Assembly (NCBI GenBank): GCA_905250125.1 | Contig: CAJNOL010000130.1 | Span: 62,001 to 126,000, forward strand | Length of the DNA stretch: 64,000 nt | Source: Rotaria sordida | Lineage: Eukaryota > Rotifera > Eurotatoria > Philodinida > Philodinidae | Direction of reading: 5' to 3' | Shown: piece after piece, positions 11,711-23,598 of the stretch | Layout: every line of letters begins with the position of its first letter | Position numbering within the stretch: position 1 is the stretch's first letter | Position numbers and translations under genes: made by a program | The notes under the pieces: generated by a model | Databases searched by the model: none | What the model was told of the DNA's origin: nothing | The model's input: only the letters and a program-made list of their open reading frames with translations

Positions 11711-12884
11711 AATATGTTGACTCTTGTTTTTTTAATAAAAAAAAATATATATATTGTGAAAAATATAAGAAGATCTTCATTTGATTGAGATAGATTCTTA
11801 GAACAATTTTATATGTTCACATTTCGTAATTGATCAAGAAATCTTTTCAAGTTTCAAATCGCTTTTCGATCGAGATTAAGTTCATATTCATGAGTGCTAC
11901 TGATTAATAGAATAGGCTAGAATGGTTTGGTTTCTCGAGCCTTCGTTCTTGAAATATCGAAATTCTACTGCGTTCGTCAAAAAAAAACTGTGATATCCTC
12001 AGGTCACGTGAAAAATTGACTTTCGATTCTAAACTTTGCACGAACCGAGTTCTCAATAAGATTAGTTCATTGGACAAGTTGTAACTTTTCTAATAGTTCC
12101 TATTCTGAGATATTCAATATTTGAAATTTTCTCATGTGTAAAAACAACTTTTGTTCATATATTTACATCTTCAGAAAGGAAATATTAGTTACATGATTAA
12201 CTAATCTCATTAAGAACTTTATGCGTGCAAACGCATATCAAATTTTTAATTGTGTTACAATTATTGATTTCATGATGTTTCCAAGTAATACAGATTAAAA
12301 CTTAACTAGGCAAGCATTATCTAGTATATCTGAACAAAGACTAGTTGACTTTTCTTGTATAATTAGATTCACTCTCAAGAATTACTTTTCAAAACCACTA
12401 GATGTAGTCCTATATTGAATAAAGTGATCAAGTTCAATGAAGATAATCATTAATGTTTAAATTGACATATCAATCGAACTGATATAGTATTTTACTAATA
12501 AATTGTCATGCTTCCTTTTCGTTTTCTGATCTTTGTCTATAGTTTGGGTTCCAATGTCAAATGCTTATATATCAGCCATTCCTAGCCGGAGCATTCAAGA
12601 ATAATTTAACTATAGAAAGAAAATCGAAGAGAATGAATGCTTAATTTTCAAATAATGATTCATCGATTGGTAGCGTCCTCTATATTTAAAATAACTTTTA
12701 TAATCAACTTTATATTTTGAAATTTTTTTTTGTAAATAATATTTTGATGATATTGCTCTATTTTTTTAAAATATAAAAAATGAAATCAACTTTACATGCC
12801 CGCGAACAAAGACCTACTATTGTTCAGATGATAGTGTAATGAACGTTAAAAGAAACAAATCAATAATATTTTTTATTCGAAATT
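11711..12884. other. spacer, no gene seen
   Basis: Between two same-strand genes. AT-rich on both strands, no acceptor/donor pair bounding a credible frame. It should contain the polyadenylation site of the TIR gene (AATAAAAAAAAA tract near 11733) and the promoter of the next gene. Confidence 0.45.
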
Positions 12885-14033
12885 ATGAGTTTTGCACGAT
12901 CAGTACCATCCAAAAGCAGTAGTACTTCGACAGTTATACCTCCATTACCTGCTTTGCCAAAATTGCCGTCTCGTTTGCAATCAAAACGGTATATTTATCT
13001 TTTTTGAATGAACTCAATTTTGAATTATTGTTTTCTTCATAAATAGTATATCTATTCTTCCATCGACAACAAAAAAAGAAATAAAAATACAAGAAAATCG
13101 AAATGATATTCAATTATCTTCAATTAAAAATCAAAATGATCTTGAAGATATTGTTAAGTAATTATATCATTGATATATGTTTTTATTTTGAAATATACAA
13201 TATATTTATTTAGTAATTTATCAACAATTGTCAAACGATCTGAAGAATTATTAACACCTATTAAACAACCACAAATAACAACAACTATTCGTCGTACATC
13301 ATCATTACATTTAACTAAAATTGAATTAGATCGACGAAAATTTTCCAATTCAATCGTTAAATCATTTAATGTACATTGTAATGTTTCAGAAAAAAAAGAA
13401 GATCATCAATCTAAATTACATGATTCAATATCAGATCGGTAAGTAGAAACAAAAAAAAAAGAAATTGAACGTAAAACAAATTTTTTTCTTCTTTAGATTA
13501 AGTGAATGTAATATAAGTGTATCTAGTAGCATACCACGTCGTACTTCTATTCGATCTTTACATAATGTCGAAAAATATTCTGGAATTAAATGTGCTTTAC
13601 CATCATTTACATCAACAATACCAAATACATTTAAAGGTTTAGAAAAACATTATACACCAATGAAAAATAAACAAACAAATATGACATCATCATTTACTGT
13701 TCGTTTTGTTTATCTTTTAATTTTATATGTATTTATGTATAATTGTTTTTCTATTAAGGATAATCAAATAACACCAGCGGATACAAATAACAAAGATAGA
13801 AGTCCATGGCGATTACGATTTGAAAAATTTTTAAATCATGAACAACCTACACCATTATCACCATCAATAGAATCAGTTGTTGTTGACAAGACTAAAGTAA
13901 ATTTTTTCTTCATATTGTAACTATAATTAAAATTAATTTTTATTTTTAGACTCCCTCATTAGGTAAAGAAAATCGTACACCATCCTTTCGTCTTCCAGCA
14001 CGACGAACAAGCAAATTTAATTTACCGTCATAA
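12885..14033 (+). CDS. single-pass membrane protein, family unknown (five exons)
   Basis: Exons 12885-12988, 13047-13157, 13214-13438, 13497-13896 and 13950-14033 join in phase to 307 residues; introns are 53-58 nt with GTA donors and TAG acceptors. The N-terminal 200 residues are Ser/Thr/Lys/Arg-rich and probably disordered, with Pro-rich PPLPALPKLPS near residue 23 and basic-Ser patches (IRRTSSLHL, IPRRTSIRSL) resembling phosphorylation sites. One hydrophobic span follows (SSFTVRFVYLLILYVFMYNC, about residues 209-228), then a polar tail ending in TSKFNLPS. There is no signal peptide, so a tail-proximal anchor with a large cytoplasmic N terminus is likely. No domain family was recognised. 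Confidence 0.8.
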
Positions 14034-15348
14034 ATAATGAACAGATTAAAATGGAAAAATGTCTTGAAATGAATAATCAGACATTAATTCAACAGATACA
14101 TATAAATGATGTTTTTTTTTGCTTGTTTATCAAATTGTAAATAATGTGAAGAAATTAAATATAACTATTGATAATTGGTTTTTGCATTAACGGATGGATT
14201 TTTTTTTATTTCATGATATGGCAATGGATATATAGAATAGAGATGAAGGCGGTTTGATTCAGTTGAAATTTTCGACTAATCGAATGCTTGTCTAATTTTT
14301 GAATGTTAGAAATTTGTCTCTATTATTATTCTACTTAGGATATACTAGAAGTAGTAGTTTTGGCAGATAAAAGTTTACAAGAAAGAGTTAATCAAGTATT
14401 TGAATTAGTAGCTATGCTTAATTACGCATATTTGGTTTGTTTAAAGATATTTATTGAAAGTATTTTTCAAATAATCTTTGATTGAAAATTTTATCATATC
14501 GGTTACAGCACTTAGCAACTATTTCGATCAATAAAATTTTGTTGGATATGTTATACATAAATCAGTGTAGATTCTTGAAACTAGAAGAATTGCAAGCCTT
14601 CATCACTTACAGTTTGGCACAGTATTTTAGCTTCAAAACAATATTTCATGTGTTCTCTAAAAACAACTAGTAAAATACTCTTTAAAAACTCTAGCAGATA
14701 TGAAAAGAAGGGAGGCGCCTAATCATTAATACTATATAAGTAATTCTCTCAAGCTACTTAACGTCTAACAATATATTCATAAAGATGGTTTTACTGTCCT
14801 GTATCAGAACGTATCATAGTTGTTTAATACTCATCTTATTCTACCGATAAAGTACTACGTATGTTTTAGATGTTCGATTTTATTGATAAACTTCATCATT
14901 TAAACGGCTCCATCATGACATGGAGCGTCGCGACCCAGATGATGAATTTTTTAATCGAAGATAATTTGAAAAATACCTTCAACAAATGTCTCCAAACGAA
15001 TTGATTGTGCGTGATTAAGTATGGCTTTTAGTTGACATACTTGTTGGAAGCAAAAACTTGATGAACTCTTTTTTGTGTGATTTTATCGGCCAAAATTACT
15101 ACTTTCGGTATGCTCTAAGTAGATACTTTGTAAATTATTTTGTGATAATAGAGTATACTCATAAGTTGAACTATTGTCGATAGTTTCTACGTATGCCATT
15201 AAAAATCTTGAATTTATTAATGTATTTTTATTTTATTCAAAGTTGGTTATATTTTATTTTTTTTAATTCTATTATAACATTGGCAATGTCAATGGCATGA
15301 TATTTTTATTTTAATAAAATATACTTATTCAAAAGATGTCTTAATCTT
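14034..15348. other. spacer with decayed coding-like pieces
   Basis: Two plus-strand stretches look like old coding sequence. One (14339 to about 14484) reads LADKSLQERVNQVFEL after an acceptor-like ACTTAG. The other (about 14900-15060) reads MERRDPDDEFFNRR, a stop, FEKYLQQMSPNELIVRD, a stop, then WLLVDILVGSKNLMN in one frame. Interruption by TAA codons suggests dead gene remnants. Families not recognised. Confidence 0.35.
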
Positions 15349-16613
15349 TTAAATAATGCTCTTAATCCAAGGCAAATAAGCCGATACTCGAGCATATACA
15401 TTAGGTCTAGAATTGGCATACGTTGTACATCCAGTTGCAGATACAAAACTAGCAACACCTGATACAATCCATTGTCCATTACGTTCATATAACATTGGAC
15501 CACCACTATCACCTTGACAAGCTGAATCGCCAGTACCAGTATGTCCAACACAAACTTGTTTTTCTTCATTTACTTGACCCCAATATTTATTACAATCACC
15601 AATAACTTTAACTTTAGTTTGTTTCAATTCATGATATGCACCTGTACCCATTTGTAAAGCTCCCCATCCAATCAGAATAACATCAGCATCCGGTTGAGGT
15701 TCAGGTCCAGGTAAACATGCTGGTTGAACATATTTGTTAAATTGAACAGGCTGAGCCAATCGAAGAATAGTTAAATCATTTTCTATTGTTTTGTCATTAT
15801 AATTAGGATGCATGAAGATACGTTCAACAGCTCTAACTTGTCGTGTATCAGATTCATCATTCTTCTTATTGTGAAGACCAGCTGTGATAGTAATTGCAGT
15901 TGGATTAGTTGTTCCAATACAGTGAGCTGCTGTAAGAACATGACGTGAATCAATTAAAGTACCACCACATACACCGAGACATATTTGATTATTTCCACAA
16001 GATTTTCTTTCTTCATATAGAACTTGCTAAAATTTAAAGACAACAATAAAAACACTTTGGTCTTTTTTTTCTAAAAAAAGTATGAATATTTACTCACCCA
16101 TGGCCATGAGTTGCGTACAGCATGTGAACCACCGAAAATTCGTGAAGATTTAAGTGAATGTTGTATTTCTGCTCGACCACATGTGCTACTTGGCATTGGT
16201 CGTGCTGTTGTTGTCGTTGTTGTAGTTGGTGTAAAATCACTATTAGCACAACAAAATCGTATTTGAAAATCAAGACCAGCAGTACTTGATTGAAATCCCG
16301 AAATGACGTTATTCGTTGTTGACCATGAACCTCCAAAAGGACCAGTACCAGGAAGTTGACCTACTGATTGTACATGAACTCCTTGAGATGTCGCACATAC
16401 ATCACGACCATTTGCTGCTCCAATGACTGAGAGAAGTTCTCGATCAAAATTTCCATTATCACTTGGTTTAGCCGAATTGAACCATTTAGTCCATGAATTA
16501 CTACCTGTGCATGTTGATACAGTTAAATTTTGAGGAAAAAAAAATGAAATCGATGGATTAGCTCGTATTGTTGAACTGCACAAAAGTGCGGTGACAATTA
16601 TCCAAAACAACAT
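15349..16613 (-). CDS. secreted WxxW-domain plus S1 serine protease
   Basis: Exons 16613-16098 and 16026-15349 (71-nt intron, phase 0) encode 397 residues. The ATG at 16613 gives a signal peptide (MLFWIIVTALLCSSTIRA). Residues about 35-122 match the mucin/CILP WxxW domain: CTGSNSWTKWFNSAKPSDNG, a later Cys73 and a CC pair at 121-122. A Thr-rich linker (129-137) leads to the protease, with activation site SSRIFGG (Arg158/Ile159). The triad is His207 in LTAAHC, Asp256 in ENDLTIL and Ser346 in GDSGGP. Aligning on Cys342 (position 191), the S1 pocket floor (189) is Ser340 rather than Asp, and position 216 appears to be Val in GVASFV, so specificity should be elastase- or chymotrypsin-like rather than trypsin-like. 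Probable role: an extracellular zymogen in digestion, mucus or immunity. The WxxW-protease pairing is unusual. Confidence 0.9.
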
Positions 16614-18102
16614 GATTTTGTAGAATAACAAGAACTAATAGTAAAACAAAAATCAATTGTGCCATATTAATATATAGGTATGTATTTTAATGAAAAAAAG
16701 AAAAATAAAAGATTTAGTGTAACATGAAACTTACGAGTATATCAAATCTAATATCTATTTAACGTTATACGACTAATCTTTTGTTTTTATGTTTTGCCAA
16801 TTTTCTTTTTTAATCGAAAATAGTAGTATAGTGAAGGTCAATCTACGTACTAAAAAGAAAACCCCAGATAGCTTTTATCATTATAAAGGCTTAGAGTGTT
16901 TTTATAAAAAATAATTGAAAATGCTCTTTCGCCGAAATATATATTTTTTTGTTATCATTTATGGTTTACTATCGAGGTGTCTGTTGATATTATACTGTCT
17001 CTGGCTGCTATTCTATATTTTATGATGAACTTGATTGGTGATATACAGCTCTCTTTCTGGTAAAAAATTGTGTAAAAATATCTGATTCAAAATATTTATC
17101 GAAGACTGAAAAAATTTAAGAATATGCTTGATTGGAAAAGTTCTCTGTATGTTTCTGGAGTTTAAAAGAAAATCTTCATCCACTAAGAAAGTTGGTTTTA
17201 TTTGCTATCTTTTATCGGATTTTGTAGCACTATGATAAAGCATCGTAACCAGATGAAAATAATGTTTTCAAATTATTGGTTGAGTTCGAAATCGATATTT
17301 TTCTAACACTCTTTACTAGCGAAAAGTGTTCACAACTAATAAGTGATTGTGAAAAACAAAACTTTTTTTTCCAACAATCGAAGTTAGCGAATCTTCATAT
17401 TTTAATGTCCAATTAGAGTTTAATGAGTCTTCTACAGAAGTACATTATATAATACAGAATACAGTTTTTCTATTATAGACATTATGAGAAAAACCCCATT
17501 GGGCATTGTAGAAGAAAAATCAAGTTTTCTATGGAACCGATGATTTTGTAATTCGAATAATTTGATATCACTAGAAAGGTCGCGTCACGTAGTTTACACT
17601 CACACATAATGTGTCTAAAAAATTACAAAAGTCTAGTGCAAGAAAAATCTTTCAGGGTTCGATACGTATTTTGAACGAAATATTTTTATATAGGTTTTTA
17701 GTAAAGACTTTGCTCTTTCTAGTACAAGAAAACTATTGAGTCTCCACGACCAGTTGTTGTCACGTTATACTTGAAAGAAAATTATTGTAGAACTTTTACA
17801 TCATCTGTTAGTTACCATGTTTTCATGTATTAATAGACTTGGGGGAGGAAATTTTGATTAAAAATCAAATGATCTTTTATTACTGACTAAAGTAATTGAT
17901 AAATCATTAATATAAATCAAGCTAGAAGAAAAATAATTACAATAAATATGATTGATTTGATCTATTCATTTGTTCATGAATTTCGTTTTTATCATTTTGG
18001 TTTCTTTAGTCATATTCAGTACATTGCTATCAATGCCTTGAGTATCGATTTATTCATTGACAGCTTGGCACGTGTTTCATTGATTATTTTTTGATTGATT
18101 CT
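16614..18102. other. spacer, no gene seen
   Basis: 5' flank of the protease gene and further AT-rich spacer. No supported exon on either strand. Confidence 0.4.
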
Positions 18103-18197
18103 TCATCGGTGATTCACAAGCTTCTTCAGTTCAGTTCGTATGTCAGTGATATCTTGATTATGTTGACTAAGTAAGTGATATGCATTATAATTGGTTG
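18103..18197 (-). pseudogene. isolated terminal coding exon or relict
   Basis: After the acceptor AACCCTCAG a phase-1 frame reads TNYNAYHLLSQHNQDITDIR then TELKKLVNHR and stops with TGA; AATAAA follows within 40 bases, as at a gene end. The sequence is amphipathic helical. No upstream exon was found within 1 kb. It may be the last exon of a small gene or a remnant. Confidence 0.35.
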
Positions 18198-19100
18198 CTG
18201 AGGGTTAACATGAACGAAAGACTAGAAAGACACAACAATACAATATTGTTTGAAATATTACATTGAGTATATATATCATGGTGAAAACTTTTATTAATTG
18301 AGATTCTATAAAAGGAATTTATAATCATCTGCATTCATGTCAAAATTATATTTCATTGCATTGTCAAGAAAATCTATAATAATTGCATTAAATTTTACTC
18401 TAATTTGAACTGAAAGAACTGAAGAGAAGTTAACTAAATAGTATTAGCGATCATGAGTATGTCTAAATAATATGAATGCATAATTTAGTATTTTAAGAAT
18501 TTGTTTATGATTAATCAAAATCGAATCTCTAGACTTGATAATATTGCCATCATTGAGCATACGTTTTTCATAGATACTCAAGTAGCAATGTAATGTCATT
18601 CAACATGAAGTTTATTTATTACTTCAACATGAACAAACAGTCTCATTTCCTGTTGCTTTCTTCTAGCTTTTATTCATTTGTCATTTCATTATAAAAAGAC
18701 TTGAAATTTAGCGACAAAGATAAATTTACTGCATTTCTGATGCATCACATTATTCGAAAAAATTTTGTTTTCATTATAAAATTCAGGTCATGAGTCGCAG
18801 TTGGTGACTTATAGTATCACATCACATAAACAAATAAGTCTTGATCCATCCAGTTTGTGATTCATTACATCTGTTTTAAAAGATTTCAATCTTCTTTTTC
18901 TATTATGCCAAAATCTGATATATTGGGTTCGAATCTAACACTAAACAACAACCGAAGATATTAATAAAATAGTTGTTAGGAGTTCATTTATAAAAAAAAC
19001 ACAGGTCTCTATTAAATTTTTTTACATGAAGTTAATAACAACATATTCTTGAAAAAATACATTACATCGAATTAGAGTAAGTTTTTATTAACAAATAATT
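18198..19100. other. spacer, no gene seen
   Basis: AT-rich. A tRNA-like B-box (GGGTTCGAATC) occurs near 18926 without a credible cloverleaf around it. Confidence 0.4.
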
Positions 19101-19625
19101 CTATTCTTCATCAACATGTTTTCCACTTAAATTTTCTCTTAATGCAACTCGGTCAAGTCCATTTAGTTGACCACATGTTATACATATCTCGATTGTTAAA
19201 CCGTCTGAATCGCAGAGACCGGCAATATTTGGTAAATAACCCTGTGATTCTTGACCGTTAGTGTAGATAATGTAATTTCCATCGTGTGCTCGGCTAATGA
19301 TTTGTACTAACGAATCGATGGCATTACAGTTTGAACAGCGTTTAACTATCCTTGCAGTTAGTTATTTAATTGATAGTATCGAGTAAAGAGATATTCTATA
19401 ACAAAACTTGATAAGAAAAAAAAACATTGATATTACCAAAATGTTGTGCAATACTACATAGCAAGATAACATTGATATTGATAATTGAGCAGCGCCATTA
19501 TAATACATGTAAACGCCTCTGTGACTTAGACGTTGTGAATAAAATGTATCAACTAATTTGCCAAGGAATTTATTGTAGCAGAAGATAGATGTTTTCTTCA
19601 AAATCTCGTTTAGAATAATGCACAT
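19101..19625 (-). CDS. small CxxC protein, gene model uncertain
   Basis: Two coding-like segments lie head to tail. The first (about 19625-19437) reads CIILNEILKKTSIFCYNKFL, then FYSQRLSHRGVYMYYNG and ends HNIL before a plausible donor GTAATA. The second (about 19347-19101) reads IVKRCSNCNAIDSLVQIISR, GNYIIYTNG, ICITCGQLNG and ends HVDEE before TAG. The CSNC and CITC pairs about 45 residues apart look like a zinc ribbon. The frame leaving the first segment does not match any obvious acceptor in phase for the second, so there is either an unseen small exon, a frameshift (pseudogene) or two different genes. An N-terminal mini-exon MGRGRTG with a 35-nt intron is possible at 19660-19700. Function unknown. 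Confidence 0.4.
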
Positions 19626-19700
19626 GCATGGCTTTTCGTATCCTGTATTCTTTTTGAAAGAAATTTTTAATTCGTACCTGTACGACCTCTACCCATAGTC

Positions 19701-21028
19701 ATCCATCATTTAACTACAATCGCTCAATATTTGTGCACTTCATTCAGCTAAGAATCCTAGTAAGAAAAGAGCCGATGGTGCATTACACACTGTTCATTCT
19801 GATTTAAAATTCTCAGCGACAAGCATATAGACAAAAATGGTTATGCTAGAATATTAAGAATAATGGCGACAATAAAGTCGAATGCAACAGCTTCGAGATA
19901 GAAGATGTTTCATTGTAAAAGAAGTGTTTTGTTGATGGATTTTTAGACCGCTGTATGTTTAGTAATCACAAATACTTATCAACCGTGACAAATTCAATAA
20001 CTTATATATGTTTATTAACTAAATTACAATAATTTCATGTTGTAAATCCTTACATTACATGAAATCTAAGCTAACGTAGAGTTGTAAGTCTTATATCACA
20101 AAATATACAAAAAACAAGATTATGATTTTTTCGATAGAGTAATTTATTTTCAGATTTATTTAGCACATAACCATGATGAATAAGAAGTCTGCATTATTGA
20201 ATGAAGTAGCGTGTTCTCTTTTCATTGTCTTATTTCAATGAATAACAGTAATGCAAGAGAAGAAAATTATTATCGATTACTGAATATAAGCATGATTCAT
20301 TTTCTTGCTTTAGTTATTTTTATTCACCAGACGATACTTGTCCAACTAACTCGTAATCTATCAAGTCCTTCTGTTTCTTTACTTTGAGGATTTGTTTTTC
20401 TGCTTAGGCAGTGATCATTAAAGGTCTGATGAGTAAAAAAAAAGGTTAATCAACCGAGCTGTTGCTGTACTATTGAACTTTTTCAATTTTCTTCATCTTT
20501 TGAAATTTTCGAAACTATTGACTTGGGTCATGAATACATTGCAATATTCACACCCAATCCTAATTCGTTCTAGCATCTTTACATCACAGTTTTTTGTTGT
20601 CAATAAAAACACTTGCCAATGTCACATCTTTGCATACTAAGAAAATCTCATAGTGTTCTCTTCTCCTATTGCATACATTGACTATGAAATCGATTAGAAG
20701 AAAAGACCTCCTGGCTCGCTCATTTATTTTGACTAATGGCATATAGAAAAGTTATTTACCTGGACGAGTCCAGATTACATCAACACAAAACATCCCATGT
20801 GTTCTCTGTAAATGATTATGAAATGAAAATATTAACATAAAAATATCTTACTTTCTATGGTTCGCTCATTATACCTAAATGTTTTTTCTTTCTCTCTTTC
20901 TGTATGTCTGCATCTTCTCTCGTCTTACATTAAGAAAGATTTCTTTCTCATAGCCAGCGATCGATTATTATAAACAAGCTGTGCATTTTTGCTTTACATA
21001 CTATTAACAATTTAAAATTGTTGCAGTT
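19701..21028. other. spacer and 5' flank
   Basis: No supported gene. GTTGCAG immediately before the ATG at 21029 suggests a 5' UTR intron for the following gene. Confidence 0.4.
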
Positions 21029-21448
21029 ATGTCGAAACTTCAATCAACAGGTGAACTTAGTATAGAAGAGTATCAGCCGAATGTAGCTTATGTTAACTTT
21101 AGCGACAACTCACCGCAGATCATAAATTTGGCCAATTCTGAGATTGCTGGATCATGGAAATCGGTGCAACTCAACTGGAGCTATCCAACCGATGATATGA
21201 CATTAATCATTGAAACACCATTTACACAACAGCGACGGTTCTATGCAATCTCCATTGACAATCAAGAGCTAAAAAGGGGTACTGCTCGTGTTTGTCGGAT
21301 CATCGATGGCAAGGAAATCGACGTGAAAATGGATGGCTGCCATCTTGTTCAAGATTGCGACTCTAATTATCAGGTCATTCTCAAATTGTATTCCACACCA
21401 GCATCTGCTTACATGGCTATTATAAAATATGAGGTTATTGAAAAATAA
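21029..21448 (+). CDS. conserved-looking short protein of unknown function
   Basis: A single uninterrupted frame of 139 residues starting MSKLQSTGELSIEEYQPN. The composition alternates hydrophobic and polar residues (AYVNFSDNS, MTLIIETPF, ARVCRIIDGKEIDVKM, YMAIIKYEVIEK) as in an all-beta domain. There is no signal peptide, membrane span or low-complexity tract. Codon use is clearly less AT-biased than in neighbouring genes (CTG, CGG, GCC, ATC are frequent), which may mean high expression or a different history. Family not recognised. It sits 430 bases upstream of a dead piggyBac copy but has no relation to transposases. Confidence 0.7.
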   Translation: MSKLQSTGELSIEEYQPNVAYVNFSDNSPQIINLANSEIAGSWKSVQLNWSYPTDDMTLIIETPFTQQRRFYAISIDNQELKRGTARVCRIIDGKEIDVKMDGCHLVQDCDSNYQVILKLYSTPASAYMAIIKYEVIEK

Positions 21449-21874
21449 AACAAAAAACAAGTGATGACAATTAAGAAAAAAACAAGTTTTCAACATTACT
21501 TTGTTTCTTTTCATTGTAATAAAATAGATTGAATGATATTTTATTTGTTTTCTGATAAATCGGCGCATCTTTTAATGTGCATTCAAATATAACTTTCTCT
21601 TGTTCATTATCACATAGACAGTCCTTAATTTATCTTTGACCTATCAGTAATACAATTTCAGAGAAAATAGATCAATACAAATGTGGTTGATATCACACAG
21701 AAAAAGGTCATGTAAACATGTCATAACCTTGAAGAGAGAGAGAGAGAGAGAAAAAACAATAAATTTTAATAACAAAATTTATCCTCTTGTATTTGTGATG
21801 ATTTTCATAGAAGACTTGTTGATGCAGGTGAACTAACATTTTGTTAGGCTTTCTCATATTCTCAAGAAATTCAG
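21449..21874. other. spacer; left flank of piggyBac relict
   Basis: Contains a short (GA)n run at about 21732-21751. No TTAACCC-type left terminus of the piggyBac element could be found here, so the left end is probably deleted or eroded. Confidence 0.4.
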
Positions 21875-23513
21875 ATGGATAGTGAATCTGAAGATGGTGA
21901 TGAAATGGAAATTGATGAAAGTTATTCATCAGATGTGGACAGTAGTGAATCAGATGTGGACAGTAGTGAATCAGATGATGAATTAGCACTAAAGGAACAG
22001 TCTATTAATCACAACTGGACTAATACTACTTTCGAACCGCGTTTGTTTCATTTCGACGAACAAAACTCTAGTATGTCATCAAACATACGTGCTATGCAAA
22101 GTGATACTGCTCTTGACTTTTGTGAATTATTGTTTGATGAAAAAATGATCGATTCAATTGTCGAAGAAACAAACAAGTGTCATGAGTTTTGTACCAGTGA
22201 TGCGACACATAATACACCTTCTCATCAAGCAAAGTGGCTTCCAACGAACCGCCTTGAAATATACACCTTTCTCGCTACAATCATGCTGATGTCTGTAACT
22301 ACAAAGAAAAAAATTTTTGACTACTGATCCAATGATTGCCACGCCTATGTTCGGACAACTATTTTCTAGAGATAGATTTATTGCACTCTTAAAGTATTCG
22401 CATTTCAACGATAACTCAAATCAAGTCGACGACGACAGCTTGTATAAAATCAAACCAGTAATGGATGAGCTGTGGAAAAATTTCAGACTGCTCATTATTC
22501 CGCATAAAAACTTATGTGTAGATGAATCTTTACTTCTTTGAAAGGGCCGTCTAGCCTTCAAACAGTATATACCAAGTAAACGTTGTCAATTTGGCATAAA
22601 ACTATTCGTCATTTGTGATTGCCAAACAAGAGTAGTGCTGGATTTTATTATATATACTGGTTCTTCGACGGCACTAGAGGTAGATCAAAGTTTGAGAAAA
22701 TCTGGTTCTGTAGTAATGACTTTGATGAAACCCTACTTGTACAAAGGACATTCACTTTTTCTCGATAACTGGTGTACTAGTCCACTTCTATTCGAAAAAC
22801 TGCATGAACTTAAAACTGGTGCATGCGGAACGGTACTTAAAAATCATCTTGGCTCGGTTAAGTTCGGTAAACTGGCAAAAGGCGATATTAACTATAACAA
22901 CACTAACACTTTGATGGCTTTGAAGTGGCAAGACAGACGAAAATTTATTATGTTATCTACAATTCACAAACCACGAATGTTGCAAACAAAAAAAAGTGAT
23001 TGGAAGGCTCAAAAAGTAATTGAAAAACCGGACTGTATCGTCGATTACAACCAAAACATGGGTTCTGTTGATAAAACAGATATGAAGATCAGTTTTGTAG
23101 AATGCATACGAAAAACCCTCAAATAGTATAAGAAAATTTTCTTTCATCTCATGGATTTATCAAAATTGAACGCTTATATACTATTCAAACTGAAGCATAG
23201 CAAGGCGATTCGATTTGGCGATTTTCGAATTCAACTGATTCGAGAACTAATCGGAAGATATGGTCAGCTCAAAGATCCAATCGATCGTCTGACAACTGGA
23301 GACAACCCAATACATCTCACTGCACGTCATTTTTCATATCTAGTTCCATCAACAGCAATAAGAAAAGCTTCACAGATATATTATGTAGTTTGTAGTCATA
23401 CAAACAGATGGGAGAAAAAGCGTACCGATACACGTTATCAGTGTGACATATATGACGTTGGACTCTATTTTATAGGCTGTTTTGAAGATTATCATATTCT
23501 AAAACATTTCTAA
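21875..23513 (+). pseudogene. piggyBac-type transposase, disrupted
   Basis: The order of motifs follows piggyBac/PGBD transposases: an acidic N terminus with a repeated DSSESDVDSSESD unit, LEIYTFLATIMLMSV, TPMFGQLFSRDRF, NLCVDESLLL, KGRLAFKQYIPSKR, the DDE-bearing FGIKLFVICDC and LFLDNWCTSPLLFEKL, then NMGSVDKTDMKISF and a C-terminal Cys-poor remnant of the usual zinc-binding end. It cannot be translated. A frameshift lies at about 22317-22325, where one copy of an 8-base tandem duplicate seems lost after IFDY. TGA at 22539-22541 stands where the family has Trp before KGRLAF, and TAG at 23124-23126 stands where Trp precedes YKK. It is a dead autonomous copy. Confidence 0.9.
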
Positions 23514-23574
23514 ACACTTCTATATAGCAGTAAAATTTATTCCAGACTTTTTTGAAAGCAACAATGATCATAAA

Positions 23575-23598
23575 AACACTTCGTAACCAAAGGGTTAA
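23575..23598 (+). repeat. right terminal inverted repeat and TTAA of the piggyBac relict
   Basis: The sequence CGTAACCAAAGGG ends directly at TTAA (23595-23598), the target site used by piggyBac elements. Read inward it is CCCTTTGGTTACG, matching the CCCTTTG start of the other TTAA elements in this window. Confidence 0.75.

Noticed and set aside
15306-15569. Out-of-frame ORF in the protease C terminus
   Set aside because: Shadow of the protease exon, which carries GDSGGP in another frame.
15349-16613. Trypsin-like specificity
   Set aside because: The sequence reads D-S-A-C before QGDSGGP; counting back from the Cys puts Ser, not Asp, at position 189.
18926-18936. tRNA B-box-like GGGTTCGAATC (also GTTCAAATCC near 63977)
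   Set aside because: No matching A-box, acceptor stem or anticodon arm could be folded around either.
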